A stretch of DNA of 64,000 nt. It comes from Piscinibacter caeni. Lineage in GTDB: Bacteria; Pseudomonadota; Gammaproteobacteria; Burkholderiales; Burkholderiaceae_C. Below the pieces are notes generated by a model. It did no database searches, had not been told where the DNA came from, and worked only from the letters and a program-made list of their open reading frames with translations. The stretch covers positions 1-64,000 of the forward strand of contig QJOU01000014.1 of assembly GCA_003265685.1 (NCBI GenBank), in the 5' to 3' direction. The position numbers and the translations under genes were made by a program. This document shows, in pieces, positions 1 to 8,676 of this stretch. Position 1 is the stretch's first letter, and each line of letters starts with the position of its first letter.

Positions 1-1427
1 GGGCCTACGGCGTGCTGCCGGCGCCGCGCCCGGCCGAGCTGCTGGTGCGCGGCGCAACGCTGTGGACGCAGGGGCCCGCCGGGCGCCTGGCCGAGGCCGA
101 CCTGCTGGTGCGCGACGGCCGCATCGTCGCGGTCGGCCCGGCCCTGCGCGCCGGTGCCGGCGCGCAGGTGATCGACGCGCGCGGCAAGCATGTCACGCCC
201 GGGCTGATCGACGCCCATTCGCACGTGGCGATGAACTTCGGCTACAACGAGTTCAGCCACTCGGTCACGGCCGAGGTGCGGGTGGGTGACATCATTGACC
301 CGACCGACATCGGCATCTACCGCATCCTGGCCGGCGGCACGACCGTCTCGCATGTGCTGCACGGCTCGGCCAACACCATCGGCGGGCAGAACCAGCTGCT
401 CAAGCTGCGCTGGGGCGAGGACGCCGACGCGCTGCGTTTCGAGGGCGCGGTGCCGACCATCAAGTTCGCGCTCGGCGAGAACGTCAAGGGCGGCTGGAAC
501 ACACCCGGCGCCGCGCGCTACCCGGCCACGCGCATGGGCGTGGAGCAGGTGCTGCGCGACGCCTTCGCGCAGGCGCGCGACTACCGCCAGGCACGCAGCA
601 GCTGGCGTGCCGGCAGCGGCCGCCCCGAGCCGCGCCGCGACCTGCGCCTGGAGGCGCTGGTCGAGGTGCTGGAGGGCAAGCGCCTGGTGCATGTGCACTC
701 GTACCGCGCCGACGAGATCCTGATGTTCGTGCGGCTGTCGCGCGAGCTCGGCTTCACGGTGGCCGCCTTCCAGCATGTGCTGGAGGGCTACAAGGTGGCC
801 GACGCGATCGCCTCGATCGGCGCAGGCGCCTCGACCTTCTCCGACTGGTGGGCCTACAAGATGGAGGTGCTCGACGCGGTGCCCGCCAACGCGGCGCTGC
901 TGACACGCGCCGGCGTGCTGACCAGCCTGAACTCGGACAGCGACGAGCTGGCGCGGCGCCTGAACGTCGAGGCCGCGAAGTCGCTGCGCCACGGGCTGTC
1001 CGAGCAGGAGGCGCTCGCGCTGGTGACGATCAACCCGGCGCGCCAGCTGCGCATCGAGCAGCGCGTCGGCTCGCTGGAGCCGGGCAAGGACGCCGACTTC
1101 GTGATCTGGAACGGCCCGCCGCTGTCGACCTATGCCCGGGTCGAGCAGACCTGGGTCGACGGCCGGCGCCGCTTCGACCGCGACGAGGACGGCCGCCTGC
1201 GCGAACGCGCCGCGGCCGAGCGGGCGCGCCTGAGCGCGCTGGCACTGCGTGCGCGGGCGGCCAACCCGCCGGGTGGTGCTGCGCCGGGCGCTGCAGCGGC
1301 ATCGACCATCGCCGCCGAGCACCTCGGTGCGCTGGCCTGGCGGCGCGGCTGGGCCGAACTGTCGATGCTGCGCGAGGCCTATGCCGAGCAGGGCGGGTGG
1401 AACGAATGCACGGGGCACGCACCATGA
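1..1427 (+). CDS. Amidohydrolase, imidazolonepropionase-like family (5' end outside window)
   Basis: Metal-dependent hydrolase of the amidohydrolase superfamily; the substrate cannot be told from sequence. The first in-window start is a GTG at 12, but the frame stays open to the left edge, so the true N-terminus, possibly with a signal peptide, probably lies outside. Visible features are the N-terminal beta-sandwich start ([13 protein letters not shown]), the metal-binding HxH in [13 protein letters not shown], later histidines in LVHVHSYR and [10 protein letters not shown], an aspartate in LNSDSDE that could be the final metal ligand, and the C-terminal [16 protein letters not shown] typical of the family. 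Its stop overlaps the next start as ATGA, so the two amidohydrolases are coupled. The family is clear; the substrate is unknown. Confidence 0.85.
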   Translation, partial: AYGVLPAPRPAELLVRGATLWTQGPAGRLAEADLLVRDGRIVAVGPALRAGAGAQVIDARGKHVTPGLIDAHSHVAMNFGYNEFSHSVTAEVRVGDIIDPTDIGIYRILAGGTTVSHVLHGSANTIGGQNQLLKLRWGEDADALRFEGAVPTIKFALGENVKGGWNTPGAARYPATRMGVEQVLRDAFAQARDYRQARSSWRAGSGRPEPRRDLRLEALVEVLEGKRLVHVHSYRADEILMFVRLSRELGFTVAAFQHVLEGYKVADAIASIGAGASTFSDWWAYKMEVLDAVPANAALLTRAGVLTSLNSDSDELARRLNVEAAKSLRHGLSEQEALALVTINPARQLRIEQRVGSLEPGKDADFVIWNGPPLSTYARVEQTWVDGRRRFDRDEDGRLRERAAAERARLSALALRARAANPPGGAAPGAAAASTIAAEHLGALAWRRGWAELSMLREAYAEQGGWNECTGHAP

Positions 1428-2746
1428 AGGCCACCGCACTGCTCCTCGCCACACTGCTGGCCGCACGCCTGGCGGCGGCGCAGGCCCCGGCCGAGGAGGC
1501 GCCGCTGCTCCTCAGCGGCGCGACCCTGCACACCGTCTCCGGTCCGGTGATCGAGCGTGGCCGGCTGCTGGTCGAGCGCGGCCGCATCACGGCCGTGCTG
1601 GCCGCCGACGCACCGCTGCCGGCCGGGCGCGGCCCGGCGCCACGGGTGATCGACCTGACGGGCAAGCATGTCTACCCCGGCTTCATCGCCGCCAATACCG
1701 CGCTCGGGCTGACCGAGGTGGCCTCGGTGGCCGCCACCGTCGACCTTGCCGAGGCCGGCCCGGTGAACCCGCATGCGCGCGCCGTGGTGGCGATCAACGC
1801 CGACAGCGAGCTGCTGCCGGTGACCCGCGCCAACGGCGTGCTGAGCGCCCTGGTGCTGCCGGGCGGGGCGCCGGGCGGTTCGATCGCCGGACGCGCGGCG
1901 CTGATCCAGCTCGCCGGGCGCAGCTGGGAGGAACTCGCGCTCGAGCCGGAGGCGGCGCTGCAGGTGGTGCTGCCGACCATGCGCCTGGGCCGCGAGCGCC
2001 TCGCGGCGCTGGCCGAGCCGCTGCAGCAGGAGTACGCGCGCTTCGTCGCCGAGCGGCTGCGCCGCATCGAGGAGGCCTTCGGCGCCGCGCAGGACTACCT
2101 GCGCGCACGCGCCGCAGCACCCGAGCTGCCGGCCGACCAGCGCTGGGAGGCGATGCGTCCCTACCTCGCCGGGCAGCGCCCGGTGTTCGTGGCGGCCGAC
2201 GAGCTGCCGCAGATCCGCCATGCGCTCGGGCTGGCCGAGCGCTACGGGCTGAAGCTGGTGATCGTCGGCGGTGCGGACGCCTGGCGCATCGCCGACGTGC
2301 TGCGCGAGCGCCGCGTGCCGGTGGTGATCGGCGGCGTGCTCGAGCTGCCGACGCGGCGCGACGAGGACATCGACGCACGCTTCGCGCTGGCCGCGCGGCT
2401 GCACGCGGCCGGCGTCGAGTTCTGCATCGCGCGAAACGGCGACGTGTTCGCCGCAGCGCACGAGCGCAACCTGCCCTACGAGGCCGCCAGTGCCGCGGCC
2501 CATGGCCTGCCGCGCGACGAGGCGCTCAAGGCGATCACGCTCTACCCGGCGCGCATCCTCGGCGTGGCTGACCGGCTGGGCGCGCTGGCGCCCGGCCTGC
2601 TGGCCAGCGTCATCGTCACCGACGGCGACCCGCTCGAGGCCGGCACGCGCATCGAGCGTGTCTTCATCGCCGGCCGCGAGCTCGACATGGGCAACCGGCA
2701 GACGCGGCTGACCGAGAGGTACGCCCGCCCGAGCGCACCGCGCTAA
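1424..2746 (+). CDS. Secreted amidohydrolase-like protein lacking the HxH metal site
   Basis: About 440 residues. The ATG at 1424 overlaps the preceding stop and is followed by a clear signal peptide ending near AARLAAAQA, so the product is probably periplasmic. The fold is that of the upstream gene ([17 protein letters not shown] at the start, [21 protein letters not shown] near the end). Where an active family member has PGLIDAHSH, this one reads [15 protein letters not shown], so both histidines of the first metal motif are gone, and I see no good replacement for the later ligands. Known amidohydrolase pairs in other bacteria include such degenerate partners. It may be a non-catalytic or binding partner of its neighbour, or use a different site; both are inference. 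Confidence 0.85.
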   Translation: MKATALLLATLLAARLAAAQAPAEEAPLLLSGATLHTVSGPVIERGRLLVERGRITAVLAADAPLPAGRGPAPRVIDLTGKHVYPGFIAANTALGLTEVASVAATVDLAEAGPVNPHARAVVAINADSELLPVTRANGVLSALVLPGGAPGGSIAGRAALIQLAGRSWEELALEPEAALQVVLPTMRLGRERLAALAEPLQQEYARFVAERLRRIEEAFGAAQDYLRARAAAPELPADQRWEAMRPYLAGQRPVFVAADELPQIRHALGLAERYGLKLVIVGGADAWRIADVLRERRVPVVIGGVLELPTRRDEDIDARFALAARLHAAGVEFCIARNGDVFAAAHERNLPYEAASAAAHGLPRDEALKAITLYPARILGVADRLGALAPGLLASVIVTDGDPLEAGTRIERVFIAGRELDMGNRQTRLTERYARPSAPR

Positions 2747-2780
2747 CCTACGCGGTTCCGGTTCAGCACAGGAGGGGGCC

Positions 2781-3845
2781 ATGGGCCGCACGCATCGCAT
2801 CGCCGTGATTCCGGGCGACGGCATCGGCAAGGAGGTGATGCCCGAGGGCCTGCGCGTGCTGCAGGCCGCGGCGCGGCGCTTCGGCTTCGGGCTCGACCTG
2901 CAGCCGATCGACTGGGCCAGCTGCGACTGGTACCAGCGCGCCGGGCAGATGATGCCCGACGACTGGAAGCAGCAGCTCGCCGGGCGCGACGCGCTGTACT
3001 TCGGCGCGGTCGGCTGGCCGGCCACGGTGCCCGACCATGTGTCGCTATGGGGCTCGCTGCTGAAGTTCCGGCGCGAGTTCGACCAGTACATCAACCTGCG
3101 CCCGGTGCGCCTGTTCGAGGGCGTGCCCTGCCCGCTGGCCGGGCGCAAGCCGGGCGACATCGACTTCCTGGTGGTGCGCGAGAACACCGAGGGCGAGTAC
3201 ACCAACCTTGGCGGCGTGATGTACGCCGGCACCGAGCGCGAGATCGTGATCCAGGAATCGGTCTACTCGCGCCACGGCACCGACCGGGTGCTGACCTACG
3301 CCTTCGAGCTGGCGCGCCAGCGCGCGCGCCGGCACCTGACCGTGGCCACCAAGAGCAACGGCATCGCGATCAGCATGCCCTGGTGGGACGGCCGCGCCGA
3401 CGCCGTGCACGCCGGCTACCCGGAGGTGACGGTCGACAAGCAGCACATCGACATCCTCAGCGCCCGCTTCGTGCTGCAGCCGCAGCGCTTCGACGTGGTG
3501 GTGGCGAGCAACCTGTTCGGCGACATCCTGTCCGACCTCGGCCCGGCCTGCACCGGCACGATCGGCATCGCGCCTTCGGCCAACCTGAACCCGGAGCGGC
3601 GCTTCCCGTCGCTGTTCGAGCCGGTGCACGGCTCGGCGCCCGACATCTACGGCCGCAATATCGCCAACCCGGTGGCGATGATCTGGTCGGGCGCGCTGAT
3701 GCTCGATTTCCTGGGTGAACGCGCCGCCCACGACGCGATCCTGCGCGCCGTCGAGCGGGTGCTGGCCGAGGGCCCGCGCACGCCGGACCTGGGCGGCCAG
3801 GCCTCGACGACGGCGATGGGCGAGGCGGTCGCCGCCTTGATCTGA
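2781..3845 (+). CDS. Tartrate dehydrogenase/decarboxylase or D-malate dehydrogenase (TtuC/DmlA type)
   Basis: An NAD-dependent beta-decarboxylating dehydrogenase of the isocitrate/isopropylmalate dehydrogenase family, 354 residues, the usual length. It begins HRIAVIPGDGIGKEVMPEG. Family motifs follow in order: YINLRPVRLF, the substrate-binding VVRENTEGEYTNLGG, the metal-binding aspartates in ASNLFGDILSDLG, and the nucleotide-binding FEPVHGSAPDIYG. The long DLQPIDWASCDWYQ stretch and GGVMYAGTEREI resemble tartrate/D-malate enzymes more than LeuB; the latter would sit with leuCD, absent here. A strong ribosome site (AGGAG, 2770-2774) precedes the ATG. It lies 34 nt after the amidohydrolase pair and may share their transcript. 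Tartrate versus D-malate preference cannot be decided by eye. Confidence 0.85.
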   Translation: MGRTHRIAVIPGDGIGKEVMPEGLRVLQAAARRFGFGLDLQPIDWASCDWYQRAGQMMPDDWKQQLAGRDALYFGAVGWPATVPDHVSLWGSLLKFRREFDQYINLRPVRLFEGVPCPLAGRKPGDIDFLVVRENTEGEYTNLGGVMYAGTEREIVIQESVYSRHGTDRVLTYAFELARQRARRHLTVATKSNGIAISMPWWDGRADAVHAGYPEVTVDKQHIDILSARFVLQPQRFDVVVASNLFGDILSDLGPACTGTIGIAPSANLNPERRFPSLFEPVHGSAPDIYGRNIANPVAMIWSGALMLDFLGERAAHDAILRAVERVLAEGPRTPDLGGQASTTAMGEAVAALI

Positions 3846-3929
3846 GGTATCCCTAGGACCGGAGCGGATGGCTTGCGGCACCGGGGCGCCGGGGTCATGA
3901 TCCGCCCGAGTGTGACGAAGAGGTACAGG

Positions 3930-4202
3930 ATGGCACGTCGCAAGGACGACAAGGAAGCACCGCGGCTCGTCTGGCGGATCACCGCCGACGCGCCGCTGGG
4001 CGAGTACGTCGATCCGAAGATCGCCGCCCGGGCGAAGCGGCCGAAGGCGGAAGGCGACGAGGTGCGCGAGCGCAGTTGGCTGGGCTCCTCGCTCGAGTTG
4101 CTCGGCGGCGTGCGCGTCAGCGAGACCCCGATGGAAACCCTGCCGGGCGAGCTGATCGACGAGTTCTTCAAGACCGACAAGAAGGACGAGCCGAAGAGCT
4201 GA
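3930..4202 (+). CDS. Small conserved-looking protein of unknown function
   Basis: A 90-residue, highly charged, soluble protein that I do not recognise. A longer reading from 3873 is open, but the ATG at 3930 has a good ribosome site (GAAGAGG at 3917-3923, about 6 nt spacing) and gives a compact product starting MARRKDDKEAPRLVWRI. There is no signal peptide or membrane segment. The C-terminal half carries an acidic, leucine-rich segment (ETPMETLPGELIDEFF) followed by a lysine-rich tail. It probably begins its own transcript after the dehydrogenase and ends 1 nt from the convergent permease gene. Codon usage and third-position GC match the neighbours, which supports a real gene. Confidence 0.6.
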   Translation: MARRKDDKEAPRLVWRITADAPLGEYVDPKIAARAKRPKAEGDEVRERSWLGSSLELLGGVRVSETPMETLPGELIDEFFKTDKKDEPKS

Positions 4203-4203
4203 C

Positions 4204-5814
4204 TCAGCCGGGCTCGGCGCGCAGCGAGCGCGACAGCAGCAGCACCGGCAGCAAGCCCACCAGCACGATGGCCAGCGACGGCAGGGCCGCCTCGCCGAGG
4301 CGCTCGTCGCGTGCCAGCTGGTTGGCCACCACCGCCAGCGTGTCGCTGTCGAACGGGCGCAGCACGAGGGTGGCGGGCAGCTCCTTCATCACGTCGACGA
4401 ACACCAGCAGCAGCGCTGCTAGCGCCGCGCGATTCAGCAGCGGCATGTGCAGCTCGCTGAACAGGCGCCGGCGGGTCGCACCGAGCATGCGGGCGGTTTC
4501 GTCGATGGCCGGCGGCACGCGGGCGTACCCCGCCTCGACCGACTGCAGCGCGACGGCCGAGAAGCGCACCAGATAGGCGTACATGAGGCCGAACAGCGTG
4601 CCGGTCACCAGCGCCGCCGCCCCGGCCTGCGGCCAGCGGGCCTGCAGCCAGCCCACTGGCAGCAGGATGCCCACCGCGATCACCGCCCCCGGCACCGCGT
4701 AGCCGAGCGAGACGACCCGGGCCCCGGCCTGCAGCGCCGGGCTGTCGCGCAGGCGCAGGGCGAAGCCGAGCGCCAGCGCCACCGCGGTGGTCAGCAGCGC
4801 GGCGATGCCGGCCAGCTTGAAGCTGGTCCAGCACCATTGCGCAAAGCGCGCCAGCGGCAGCCCCATCTCGCCGTGCAGCGCCTCCTGCCAGAGCAGGCGC
4901 AGCAGCACCGCCACCGGCAGCACGAAGCCGAGCAGCACCGGCAGCGCACACACGCCCAGCGCCAGCGCGGCTGCGCCGCCGCGCAGCTGCAGCGGGCGTG
5001 CCTCGGCGCCATGCGCGGCGCCGCGGCGGCTGGCCGCAAAGCGCAGGCGGCGCTGCGCGCGCCGCTCCAGCCACAGCAGCACCGCCACCACCAGCAGCAG
5101 CAGCGACGCGAGCTGGGCTGCGGCATCGCGGTCGTTCATCACCAGCCAGGCCTTGTAGATGCCGGTGGTGAAAGTCTGCAAGCCGAAGTAGGCACCAACA
5201 CCGTAGTCCGCCAGGGTTTCCATCAGCGCGAGCGCCACGCCGGCGGCGAGTGCCGGCCGGGCCAGCGGCAGCGCCACCTCGCGCACGCGCCGCCCCGGCC
5301 CGGCACCGAGCAGGCGTGCCGCCTCCATCAGCGGCACGGCCCGCTCGCCCAGCGCGGTGCGCACCAGCAGGTAGACGTAGGGGTACAGGCAGAGCACGAA
5401 CAGCGCGGCCGCGCCCCCCAGGCTGCGCACATCGGGCCAGAGCGCCCCCTGGGCGCCGGTGAGCGCGCGCAAGCCGGTCTGCAGCGGCCCGCTGTACTGC
5501 AGGAAGTCCGTTGCGGCGTAGGCCAGCACATAGGCCGGCATGGCCAGTGGCAGCAGCAGCGCCCATTCGAACAGCCGCCGCCCGGGGAACTCGAACAGCA
5601 CGACCAGCGCCGCGCAGGCCCCGCCCACCAGCGCCACGCCGAGCGCCACCACCAGCGCGAGCAGCAGCGACTGGGCCACGTAGCCCGGCAGCACCGTCTC
5701 GGCCTGGTGGCGCAGCACGGCCAGGCTGCCGGCGTCCAGCCCCAGCCAGGAGCCGAGCACGCCCAGCACCGGCACGGCGAGCAGCAGGCACACGACGAGG
5801 AGCAGGCGCGACAT
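4204..5814 (-). CDS. fbpB: Ferric iron-type ABC transporter permease (FbpB/SfuB-like, two fused permease domains)
   Basis: A 536-residue inner-membrane permease with about twelve hydrophobic helices, the double-length form typical of ferric-iron ABC importers, where one chain carries two permease halves. The EAA-type loop of the first half is visible as LMEAARLLGAGPGRRVREVALP and that of the second as PAIDETARMLGATRRRLFSELHMP. It diverges from the ATPase gene at 5916, with a Fur-like palindrome between them, which supports an iron role. No periplasmic binding protein is encoded nearby, so the FbpA partner must be elsewhere. The family also contains thiamine, phosphonate and sulfate permeases; the iron assignment leans on architecture and the Fur-like site. 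Confidence 0.8.
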   Translation of the reverse strand: MSRLLLVVCLLLAVPVLGVLGSWLGLDAGSLAVLRHQAETVLPGYVAQSLLLALVVALGVALVGGACAALVVLFEFPGRRLFEWALLLPLAMPAYVLAYAATDFLQYSGPLQTGLRALTGAQGALWPDVRSLGGAAALFVLCLYPYVYLLVRTALGERAVPLMEAARLLGAGPGRRVREVALPLARPALAAGVALALMETLADYGVGAYFGLQTFTTGIYKAWLVMNDRDAAAQLASLLLLVVAVLLWLERRAQRRLRFAASRRGAAHGAEARPLQLRGGAAALALGVCALPVLLGFVLPVAVLLRLLWQEALHGEMGLPLARFAQWCWTSFKLAGIAALLTTAVALALGFALRLRDSPALQAGARVVSLGYAVPGAVIAVGILLPVGWLQARWPQAGAAALVTGTLFGLMYAYLVRFSAVALQSVEAGYARVPPAIDETARMLGATRRRLFSELHMPLLNRAALAALLLVFVDVMKELPATLVLRPFDSDTLAVVANQLARDERLGEAALPSLAIVLVGLLPVLLLSRSLRAEPG

Positions 5815-5871
5815 GCGGCGGGATCAGAACGTCACCGGCGCGGTCGGGCCTTGCCGTAGGTCAATGATGGT

Positions 5872-5890
5872 GCGAACGATTCTCGTTTGA
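5872..5890. promoter_or_regulatory. Putative Fur box between fbpB-like and fbpC-like genes
   Basis: The 101-nt divergent spacer contains the perfect inverted repeat AACGA-TTC-TCGTT (5875-5887) inside GCGAACGATTCTCGTTTGA, which resembles the AATGATTCTCATTT core of proteobacterial Fur sites. It lies about 26 nt before the ATPase ATG and 58 nt before the permease ATG, suitable for repressing both. A TATGAT at 5904-5909 could be a -10 element, but I see no convincing -35. Confidence 0.5.
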
Positions 5891-5915
5891 TCGATCGCGC
5901 CGATATGATAGGTCC

Positions 5916-7001
5916 ATGTTCCTGCAGATCGACCAAGCCTCGGTGCGTTATCCCGGCAGCGCCGCCACGCGCGCCGCGGTGGCGTCGGTGACGCTCGGCC
6001 TGCCGCGCGGCCAGCTCGGTGTGCTGATCGGCCCCTCGGGCTGCGGCAAGACCTCGCTGCTGCGTGCCGTGGCCGGGCTGGAGCCGCTGGCGCACGGGCG
6101 CATCTCGATCGACGGCGAACTGCTGGCCGACGCGACCGGCGGCCGCCACGTGCCGCCCGAGCAGCGCCGCATCGGCATGGTGTTCCAGGACTACGCGCTG
6201 TTCCCGCACCTGAGCGTGGAGGCCAACGTGGCCTTCGGCATCCGCCACCTGGCGGCCGCCGAGCGCCGGCGCCGCACCGCCGAGGTGCTCGACCTGGTCG
6301 GCCTCGGCCACGCGGCCCAGCGCGCGCCGCACCAGCTCTCCGGCGGCCAGCAGCAGCGCATCGCGCTGGCCCGCGCGCTGGCGCCCTCCCCGCGCCTGCT
6401 GCTGCTGGACGAACCCTTCTCCAGCCTGGACGTCGACCTGCGCGAGCGCCTCGCGCACGAGCTGCGCGGCATCCTGCAGCTCTCGGGCACGACCGCGCTG
6501 ATGGTGACGCACGACCAGCTGGAAGCCTTCGCGGTGGGCGACCTGATCGGCGTGATGCACCAGGGCCGGCTCGAGCAGTGGGACGACGCTTACACGCTGT
6601 ATCACCGCCCGGCGACCCGCTTCGTGGCGGACTTCATCGGTCACGGCGTCTTCGCGCCGGCGCAGATCGTCGCCGGCGGCGGCGGCGCGGCGGTGGTGCG
6701 CACCCCGCTGGGCGACCTGGTCGACCTGCAGGAATGCCCACTGCCCGAGGCCTATGCCGGCGGCCTGTGCGAGGTACTGCTGCGCGCCGACGACATCGTG
6801 CACGACGACGCCGCGCCGGTGCGCGCACGCATCGAGCGCAAGACCTTCCGCGGCTCGGAATTCCTCTACACGCTGCGGCTCGAGGGCGGCGAGCAGGTCG
6901 TCGCCCACGTGCCCTCGCACCACGACCACCAGGTCGGCGAATGGATCGGCATCCGCGCCGAGGTCGACCATGTCGTGACCTTCGCCCGCGAAGGCGCCTA
7001 G
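5916..7001 (+). CDS. fbpC: Ferric iron-type ABC transporter ATP-binding protein (FbpC-like)
   Basis: A 361-residue cytoplasmic ATPase that powers import through the divergent permease. The nucleotide-binding domain shows Walker A GPSGCGKTS at about residues 39-47, Q-loop FQDYALFPH, signature LSGGQQQR, Walker B LLLLDEPFSSLD and switch histidine in MVTHDQ. The C-terminal third (from about HGVFAPAQIV) is the TOBE-like regulatory domain of this subfamily. Length and the DEPFSSLDVDLRERL version of Walker B fit FbpC/PotA-like importers. It starts at the ATG at 5916, just after a possible -10 and the Fur-like box. With the binding protein missing, substrate assignment to ferric iron is probable, not certain. 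Confidence 0.83.
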   Translation: MFLQIDQASVRYPGSAATRAAVASVTLGLPRGQLGVLIGPSGCGKTSLLRAVAGLEPLAHGRISIDGELLADATGGRHVPPEQRRIGMVFQDYALFPHLSVEANVAFGIRHLAAAERRRRTAEVLDLVGLGHAAQRAPHQLSGGQQQRIALARALAPSPRLLLLDEPFSSLDVDLRERLAHELRGILQLSGTTALMVTHDQLEAFAVGDLIGVMHQGRLEQWDDAYTLYHRPATRFVADFIGHGVFAPAQIVAGGGGAAVVRTPLGDLVDLQECPLPEAYAGGLCEVLLRADDIVHDDAAPVRARIERKTFRGSEFLYTLRLEGGEQVVAHVPSHHDHQVGEWIGIRAEVDHVVTFAREGA

Positions 7002-7056
7002 GAATCGGCGCGGCAGAAGGCTCGAAAAGCACCGCCGGCGCGTGCAACTTTCCCGC

Positions 7057-7088
7057 CCCGGCCGGGCTCTGAGGCAGGGCCGGGTTTT
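7057..7088 (+). terminator. Possible Rho-independent terminator after the ABC ATPase gene
   Basis: CCCGGCC (7057-7063) pairs with GGCCGGG (7078-7084) and is followed at once by four T (7085-7088), 56 nt beyond the ATPase stop. The loop is 14 nt, larger than usual. The same T-rich stretch reads TATACT at 7088-7093, which could be the -10 of a promoter for the protease gene at 7157, though no good -35 is visible. Confidence 0.45.
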
Positions 7089-7156
7089 ATACTGGTCCGG
7101 CCCGGGTCTGCGCTGGTCAGCGCACGGGCAATCGCGCGGGGATAAGGGGTCGTCGA

Positions 7157-8599
7157 ATGGGCAGCAAATTGAAGGTCGCGGGTTGGTTGGCGGTCGGCGC
7201 AGTCGCCGGCGCGATGACCACCATGCAGTTCCAGGCGATCGCCCGCAATCCGGTGTCGCAGCTGCCGCTGGAGGAGCTGCAGCAGCTCGCCGCGGTGTTC
7301 GGCATGGTCAAGAGCGACTACGTCGAGCCGGTCGACGAGAAGAAGCTCATCAACGACGCGATCTCCGGCATGGTGTCCGGGCTCGACCCGCACTCGCAGT
7401 TCTTCGACAAGAAGACGTTCAAGGAATTCCGCGAAGGCACGACCGGCAAGTTCGTCGGCGTCGGCATCGAGATCGGCATGGAGGACGGCCTCGTGAAGGT
7501 GGTCTCCCCGATCGAGGGTTCGCCCGCCTTCCGCGCCGGCCTGAAGAGCGGCGACCTGATCACCAAGATCGACGACACGATGGTCAAGGGCCTGACGATG
7601 GACCAGGCCGTCAAGCGCATGCGCGGCGAGCCCAACACCAAGGTCGTGCTGCAGGTGTTCCGCAAGTCCGAGACGCGCAGCTTCCCGGTGACCATCGTGC
7701 GCGAGGAGATCCGCGTGCAGAGCGTGCGCGCGAAGATGGTCGAGCCGGGCTACGGCTGGCTGCGCGTCAGCCAGTTCCAGGACCGCACGGTCGAGGACTT
7801 CGCGAAGAAGCTCGAGGAGATCTACAAGCAGGACCCGAACCTCAAGGGCCTGGTGCTCGACCTGCGCAACGACCCCGGCGGCCTGCTCGAGGGCGCGGTG
7901 GCGATCTCGTCCGCCTTCCTGCCCAGCGACGTGGTGGTGGTCACGACGAACGGCCAGATCGCCGACTCCAAGGCCACCTTCAAGGCCTCGCCCGAGTACT
8001 ACCTGCGCCGCGGCGGCGCCGACCCGCTGCGCAAGCTGCCCGAGGCGGTGAAGAAGGTGCCGCTGGTGGTGCTGGTCAACGAAGGCTCGGCCTCGGCCAG
8101 CGAGATCGTCGCCGGCGCGCTGCAGGACCACAAGCGCGCCACCATCATGGGCGCGCAGACCTTCGGCAAGGGCTCGGTGCAGACGGTGCGCCAGCTCGGC
8201 CCCGACACCGCGCTGAAGATCACCACGGCGCGCTACTACACGCCCAGCGGCGCGTCGATCCAGGCCAAGGGCATCGTGCCCGACGTCATGCTCGACGAAA
8301 CCGCCGAAGGCAACCTGTTCGCCGCGCTGCGCGTGCGCGAGGCCGACCTCGACAAGCACATCGCCAGCGGCCAGGGCCCCGAGCAGAAGGACGAGGCGCG
8401 CGAGAAGGCGCGCGAGGAAGCGCGCAAGAAGCTCGAGGAAGAGCAGCAGAAGAAGGCCGCCGCGCCCAAGCCGCTGCCCGAGTTCGGCAGCGCGGAGGAC
8501 TTCCAGCTGGTCCAGGCGCTGAACCAGCTCAAGGGCAAGCCGGTGCTGGTGAGCAAGACCGCGGTGGAACGCAAGGCCGAGGCCAACACCAACAACTGA
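7157..8599 (+). CDS. ctpA: C-terminal processing peptidase, S41 family (CtpA/Prc-like)
   Basis: A 480-residue serine protease exported to the periplasm by an N-terminal hydrophobic segment (residues about 5-25), where it trims or degrades proteins from their C-termini. A PDZ domain (GVGIEIGMEDGLVKVVSPIEGSP onward, ending KSGDLITKIDD) precedes the S41 core. The catalytic pair is Ser313 in GSASASE and Lys338 in TFGKGSVQ, 25 residues apart as in E. coli Tsp. The C-terminal tail is a charged Lys/Glu/Ala stretch, probably coiled-coil. It starts at the ATG at 7157 in the gap after the ABC ATPase and is followed by the MoeB-like gene, an order common in Burkholderiales. Confidence 0.9.
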   Translation: MGSKLKVAGWLAVGAVAGAMTTMQFQAIARNPVSQLPLEELQQLAAVFGMVKSDYVEPVDEKKLINDAISGMVSGLDPHSQFFDKKTFKEFREGTTGKFVGVGIEIGMEDGLVKVVSPIEGSPAFRAGLKSGDLITKIDDTMVKGLTMDQAVKRMRGEPNTKVVLQVFRKSETRSFPVTIVREEIRVQSVRAKMVEPGYGWLRVSQFQDRTVEDFAKKLEEIYKQDPNLKGLVLDLRNDPGGLLEGAVAISSAFLPSDVVVVTTNGQIADSKATFKASPEYYLRRGGADPLRKLPEAVKKVPLVVLVNEGSASASEIVAGALQDHKRATIMGAQTFGKGSVQTVRQLGPDTALKITTARYYTPSGASIQAKGIVPDVMLDETAEGNLFAALRVREADLDKHIASGQGPEQKDEAREKAREEARKKLEEEQQKKAAAPKPLPEFGSAEDFQLVQALNQLKGKPVLVSKTAVERKAEANTNN

Positions 8600-8627
8600 G
8601 CCCGACACCGGTTCCCCCGCCCCGCCG

Positions 8628-8651
8628 ACGCCCGCGCCACCGCGCGGGCGT
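8628..8651 (+). terminator. Hairpin between ctpA and moeB-like gene
   Basis: A 9-bp perfect stem ACGCCCGCG / CGCGGGCGT with a 6-nt loop lies 28 nt after the ctpA stop and 26 nt before the next ATG. The following bases (TGTCATTC) are only moderately T-rich, so it may be a weak terminator or merely an mRNA-stabilising hairpin. Confidence 0.35.
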
Positions 8652-8676
8652 TGTCATTCATGGGTATCCTGCCCGC

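Noticed and set aside
5904-5909. Sigma-70 promoter with -10 TATGAT before the ABC ATPase
   Set aside because: No acceptable -35 at 16-18 nt upstream, so it is mentioned with the Fur-like site but not called separately.
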